From Nocardioidaceae bacterium (lineage in GTDB: Bacteria; Actinomycetota; Actinomycetes; Propionibacteriales; Nocardioidaceae), in NCBI GenBank assembly GCA_013696365.1, contig JACCYS010000091.1:1-23761 (forward strand): a stretch of 23,761 bases of DNA, written 5' to 3'. The position numbers and the translations under genes are program-made. Shown in pieces: positions 21,581-23,761 of this stretch (positions are counted from its first letter, which is position 1; the number at the start of each line of letters is the position of its first letter). The notes below the pieces were generated by a model. The model saw only the letters and a program-made list of their open reading frames with translations, was not told the origin of the DNA and did no database searches.

Positions 21581-23092
21581 TCACTGCCTGGTCAGCGCCG
21601 CGAACAGTTGTTCGGCCGTGTCGCAGGCGTCCAGTAGTCCACCGACATGTTCGCGGGTACCGCGGACCGGGTCGAGCGTCGGGATCCGCTGCAACGACTC
21701 GCGACCCGGCAGGTCGAAGATCACTGAGTCCCAGGACGCCGCCGCCACCCGATCGGGATACTGAGCCAGGCACCGGCCGCGGAAATACGCCCGGGTGTCG
21801 GCCGGTGGGTCGGTCACGGCCGAGGCAACTGCGTCATCGTCGACCAGCCGTTGCATCCGACCCAGCCGCACCAGTCGGTGATAGAGCCCCTTGGCTGGGC
21901 GAATGTCTGCATACTGCAGGTCGACCAACTGCAACTTGGCGTTGTCCCAGCTGAGGCCGTCCCGATCGCGGTACTGCTCGAGCAGCGACAGCTTGGCCAC
22001 CCAGTCGAGCTCGCCGCGCAGCTGCATCGGGTCGGCCTCGAGCCGGTCGAGCACCGACGCCCAGCGCTCCAGCACCTCGGCGGTCTCCGCGTCGACGTCG
22101 GAGCCATGAGTGCGCTCGACGTGCTTACGGGCATGCTCCAGGTATTCCCACTGGACCTGGACCGCCGTCATCTTGCGGCCATCGCGCAGCGTCAACAGGT
22201 GCCGTAGGGACGAGTCGTAGGAGACGTCGCGGAGCTCACGGACGGGCCGCTCCAGCGTCAGGTCGAGCGGCAGCGCGCCGTCCTCGATCATCCGCAGCAC
22301 CAGGGACGTGCTGCCCAGCTTGAGAAACGTGGACACCTCGGCGAGGTTGGCGTCCCCGATGATCACATGGAGTCGCCGGTGCTTGGCCGGGTCGGCATGT
22401 GGCTCGTCGCGGGTGTTGATGATCGGCCGCTTCAGGGTTGTCTCCAGCCCCACCTCGACCTCAAAGTAGTCGGCGCGCTGGCTGATCTGAAAGCCGCTTT
22501 CGCTGCCATCCTGCCGCCTGCCCACTCTGCCCGCGCCGCAGACGACTTGCCTGGTGACGAAGAACGGCACCAGGTGCTGCACGATCTCGCCGAACGGTGT
22601 GCTGCGATCCATCAGGTAGTTCTCATGCGCGCCATAAGAAGCGCCCTTGTTGTCGACGTTGTTCTTGTACAACAAGATGTCCGGGCTCTTGGGCATCTGC
22701 GAGGCCAGCGCGGCGGCGCGCTGCATCACCAGCTCGCCGGCCTTGTCCCACAGGACGGCAGCCCGCGGGCCGGTCACCTCGGGGGTGGAGTACTCCGGAT
22801 GCGCATGGTCGACGTAGAGACGTGCCCCGTTGGTCAGGATCACGTTGGCGAGGCCGAGGTCCTCGTCGGTGAGCAGGGTCGAGTCGGCGGTATCACGCGA
22901 CATCTCGAAGCCGCGCGCGTCCCGCAGTGGGCTCTCCTCCTCGAAGTCCCACCGCGCGCGGCGGGCCCGCAGGTCCGCATTTGCCCACGCGTTGACCACC
23001 TGCGTTGAGGCAAGCATCGGGTTGGCCGTCGGCTGACCCTGCACCGAGATGCCGTACTCGACCTCGGTGCCCATCACCCGGCGAACGCTCAT
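21581..23092 (-). CDS. dop: Deamidase/depupylase Dop
   Basis: The 503-residue homologue of PafA converts the Pup C-terminal Gln to Glu and removes Pup from conjugates. The N-terminus MSVRRVMGTEVEYGI carries metal-binding glutamates (10 and 12). Catalytic Asp95 lies in RLYVDHAHPEYSTPE. LYKNNVDNKGASYGAHENYL and KRPIINTRDEPHADPAKHRRLHVIIGD mark the ATP/Mg site. Length equals the mycobacterial enzyme, and the segment around 40-75 corresponds to the Dop loop that distinguishes it from PafA. The ATG at 23092 fits the conserved start; the frame is open to 23293 but unlike any Dop. A RecA-NDp-like promoter ends 7 nt upstream. Confidence 0.96.
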   Translation of the reverse strand: MSVRRVMGTEVEYGISVQGQPTANPMLASTQVVNAWANADLRARRARWDFEEESPLRDARGFEMSRDTADSTLLTDEDLGLANVILTNGARLYVDHAHPEYSTPEVTGPRAAVLWDKAGELVMQRAAALASQMPKSPDILLYKNNVDNKGASYGAHENYLMDRSTPFGEIVQHLVPFFVTRQVVCGAGRVGRRQDGSESGFQISQRADYFEVEVGLETTLKRPIINTRDEPHADPAKHRRLHVIIGDANLAEVSTFLKLGSTSLVLRMIEDGALPLDLTLERPVRELRDVSYDSSLRHLLTLRDGRKMTAVQVQWEYLEHARKHVERTHGSDVDAETAEVLERWASVLDRLEADPMQLRGELDWVAKLSLLEQYRDRDGLSWDNAKLQLVDLQYADIRPAKGLYHRLVRLGRMQRLVDDDAVASAVTDPPADTRAYFRGRCLAQYPDRVAAASWDSVIFDLPGRESLQRIPTLDPVRGTREHVGGLLDACDTAEQLFAALTRQ

Positions 23093-23099
23093 GGCGCTC

Positions 23100-23122
23100 A
23101 GCCTACGTTCCAACACGGACAC
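23100..23122 (-). promoter_or_regulatory. RecA-NDp/PafBC-like promoter of dop
   Basis: On the minus strand GTGTCCGTG, an 8-nt spacer, and TAGGCT lie directly before dop. The published actinobacterial damage promoter is TTGTCRGTG-N8-TAnnnT. This copy matches 7 of 9 upstream positions, has the exact 8-nt spacing and fits TAnnnT. The -10 ends 7 nt before the ATG, giving a leaderless message. Confidence 0.5.
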
Positions 23123-23131
23123 GAGCCTCGT
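23121..23131. promoter_or_regulatory. Short palindrome upstream of dop
   Basis: ACGAG-C-CTCGT is an 11-bp palindrome overlapping the upstream edge of the predicted dop -35 box. It is short enough to be chance, but its position would suit a regulator site. Confidence 0.2.
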
Positions 23132-23143
23132 ACGGTGGGCTGG

Positions 23144-23242
23144 ATGTCGGGTCTGGAGCGTGGTCGTGTGCTGCTCGGCGGTGGCTGGGACAGCCGTACC
23201 TACCTCGTTGACGGTCGGTGGATCTCGTCCCACCCGCCGTAG
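23144..23242 (+). other. Possible 32-codon ORF or gene remnant
   Basis: An ATG at 23144 opens 32 codons ending in TAG. The peptide contains GGGWDSRTYLVDGRW, which looks like the first strands of an aminoglycoside-phosphotransferase/kinase-type fold, and then stops. No continuation of that fold is recognisable in any frame downstream. It could be a decayed gene start, a small peptide gene or chance. There is no clear ribosome binding site. It is divergent from dop. Confidence 0.2.
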
Positions 23243-23308
23243 CGGACGACGTACTCCTCTGCCTGCAACCTGAGGACCCAGCGCAGCGACCACCGCGTCG
23301 TGCTAGGA

Positions 23309-23333
23309 CGCCTGCGACACATCCGCGCAGGCG
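23309..23333. terminator. Hairpin downstream of the membrane protein gene
   Basis: CGCCTGCG (23309-23316) and CGCAGGCG (23326-23333) form a perfect 8-bp stem with a 9-nt loop, 43 nt past the stop of the minus-strand membrane protein gene. No T-run follows. The rest of the 284-nt gap up to dop shows only the promoter and small ORF described separately. Confidence 0.35.
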
Positions 23334-23376
23334 CCGGACAGATCCAGCGGGAGAGCCTACCGAGCCACTGGTCCGC

Positions 23377-23751
23377 TCAGCGTTTGCGGGCGCGACGCCG
23401 GCCCCAGGCGTTGGCGACGTTTATGCCAACCAGTCCGGTCCACGCGACGATGAGGCCCGGCAGGTCGGAGATGCTCGCAGCCAGAGCGGTAACGGGCACG
23501 CTGACACCGAGCGACACCAGCGCGATCACGAACCCCTCGGTGTCCCAACCCGATGATGCCTGCTGCTCTCGTACGGCCGCATTCGACCGCTCAGCAACGG
23601 TCTGATCGATCTTGTCCGCGAACGACTCGACGAGAGCAGCCTCGTAGTCGGGCCCAAGCTCACGGCGAGCAGCCAGTGCCGCCTCGAACTCCGCATGCGA
23701 GAACTCCTCGCCCGCTGCGCCGGGCACCGGAGACGACCCGAACCTCGACAT
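23377..23751 (-). CDS. Small membrane protein of unknown function
   Basis: The 124-residue protein has a soluble acidic helical N-terminal half (EFEAALAARRELGPDYEAALVESFADKIDQTV, about 22-52). Two membrane helices follow (about 72-92 and 97-116), then a basic tail GRRRARKR. This layout is shared by small actinobacterial integral membrane proteins with no assigned role. The ATG at 23751 is only 10 nt from the window edge, so upstream signals cannot be judged. It precedes dop in the same direction but with a 284-nt gap, so it is probably a separate unit. In many actinobacteria Mpa/ARC would be expected near here; this is not it. Confidence 0.75.
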   Translation of the reverse strand: MSRFGSSPVPGAAGEEFSHAEFEAALAARRELGPDYEAALVESFADKIDQTVAERSNAAVREQQASSGWDTEGFVIALVSLGVSVPVTALAASISDLPGLIVAWTGLVGINVANAWGRRRARKR

Positions 23752-23761
23752 GGCTACAAGT

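Noticed and set aside
23093..23293. N-terminal extension of Dop
   Set aside because: The family begins at MSVRRVMGTEVEYG, and a promoter-like element lies in the extension.
1..23761. CRISPR arrays, tRNA or rRNA genes, insertion sequences
   Set aside because: I saw no regularly spaced repeats, cloverleaf pattern, rRNA core motif or transposase in the window.

Overview
The window is a GC-rich stretch of an actinobacterial (Actinomycetota) chromosome. The diagnostic evidence is a complete Pup-proteasome gene set: dop, pup, prcB, prcA, pafA, pafB and pafC. It also carries tatA/tatC and a HelY-type helicase in the order known from mycobacteria and relatives. GTG and TTG starts are frequent and many neighbouring genes overlap by a few bases. 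I cannot fix the genus from the sequence.

Left part (1-6978). L-erythro-3,5-diaminohexanoate dehydrogenase (kdd, minus) and lysine 2,3-aminomutase (kamA, plus) are transcribed divergently. The gap between them holds a 14-bp inverted repeat. Both enzymes belong to the lysine-to-acetate/butyrate fermentation route; the other steps are not in the window. A minus-strand group follows: a BNR/Asp-box repeat protein, a MoaD/ThiS-like ubiquitin-fold protein ending in Gly-Gly, an M24 Xaa-Pro-type peptidase and an Lrp/AsnC regulator. A 5'-3' exonuclease gene (plus) closes the section.

Central part (7019-15604, all minus). In transcription order: a two-domain FKBP lipoprotein, pafB, pafC, tatA, tatC, an unrecognised 129-residue protein, a diacylglycerol-kinase-like lipid kinase and helY. 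PafB and PafC are WYL-domain regulators of the mycobacterial DNA-damage response.

Right part (15704-23761). The Pup pathway itself is here. Dop deamidates Pup-Gln, PafA ligates Pup to target lysines and PrcA/PrcB form the 20S core. The cluster is split: three plus-strand genes (a small secreted protein, a NarL-type histidine kinase and its response regulator) lie between prcA and pafA. The ATPase Mpa/ARC is not in the window. A small membrane protein gene lies upstream of dop at the right edge.

The most interesting signals lie outside the protein families. (1) Six genes have a TAnnnT hexamer 6-8 nt before a start codon and lack a clear Shine-Dalgarno, which predicts leaderless transcripts. 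(2) Upstream of dop is a sequence resembling the RecA-NDp/PafBC damage promoter. (3) A perfect 26-bp palindrome lies between dop and pup. (4) The end of pafA is tandemly duplicated in frame across its stop codon, with only synonymous changes in the RLIESM tail, so one TAA separates pafA from the FKBP frame. (5) A ubiquitin-like protein with a terminal Gly-Gly is coupled to a BNR-repeat protein with no activating enzyme in view.
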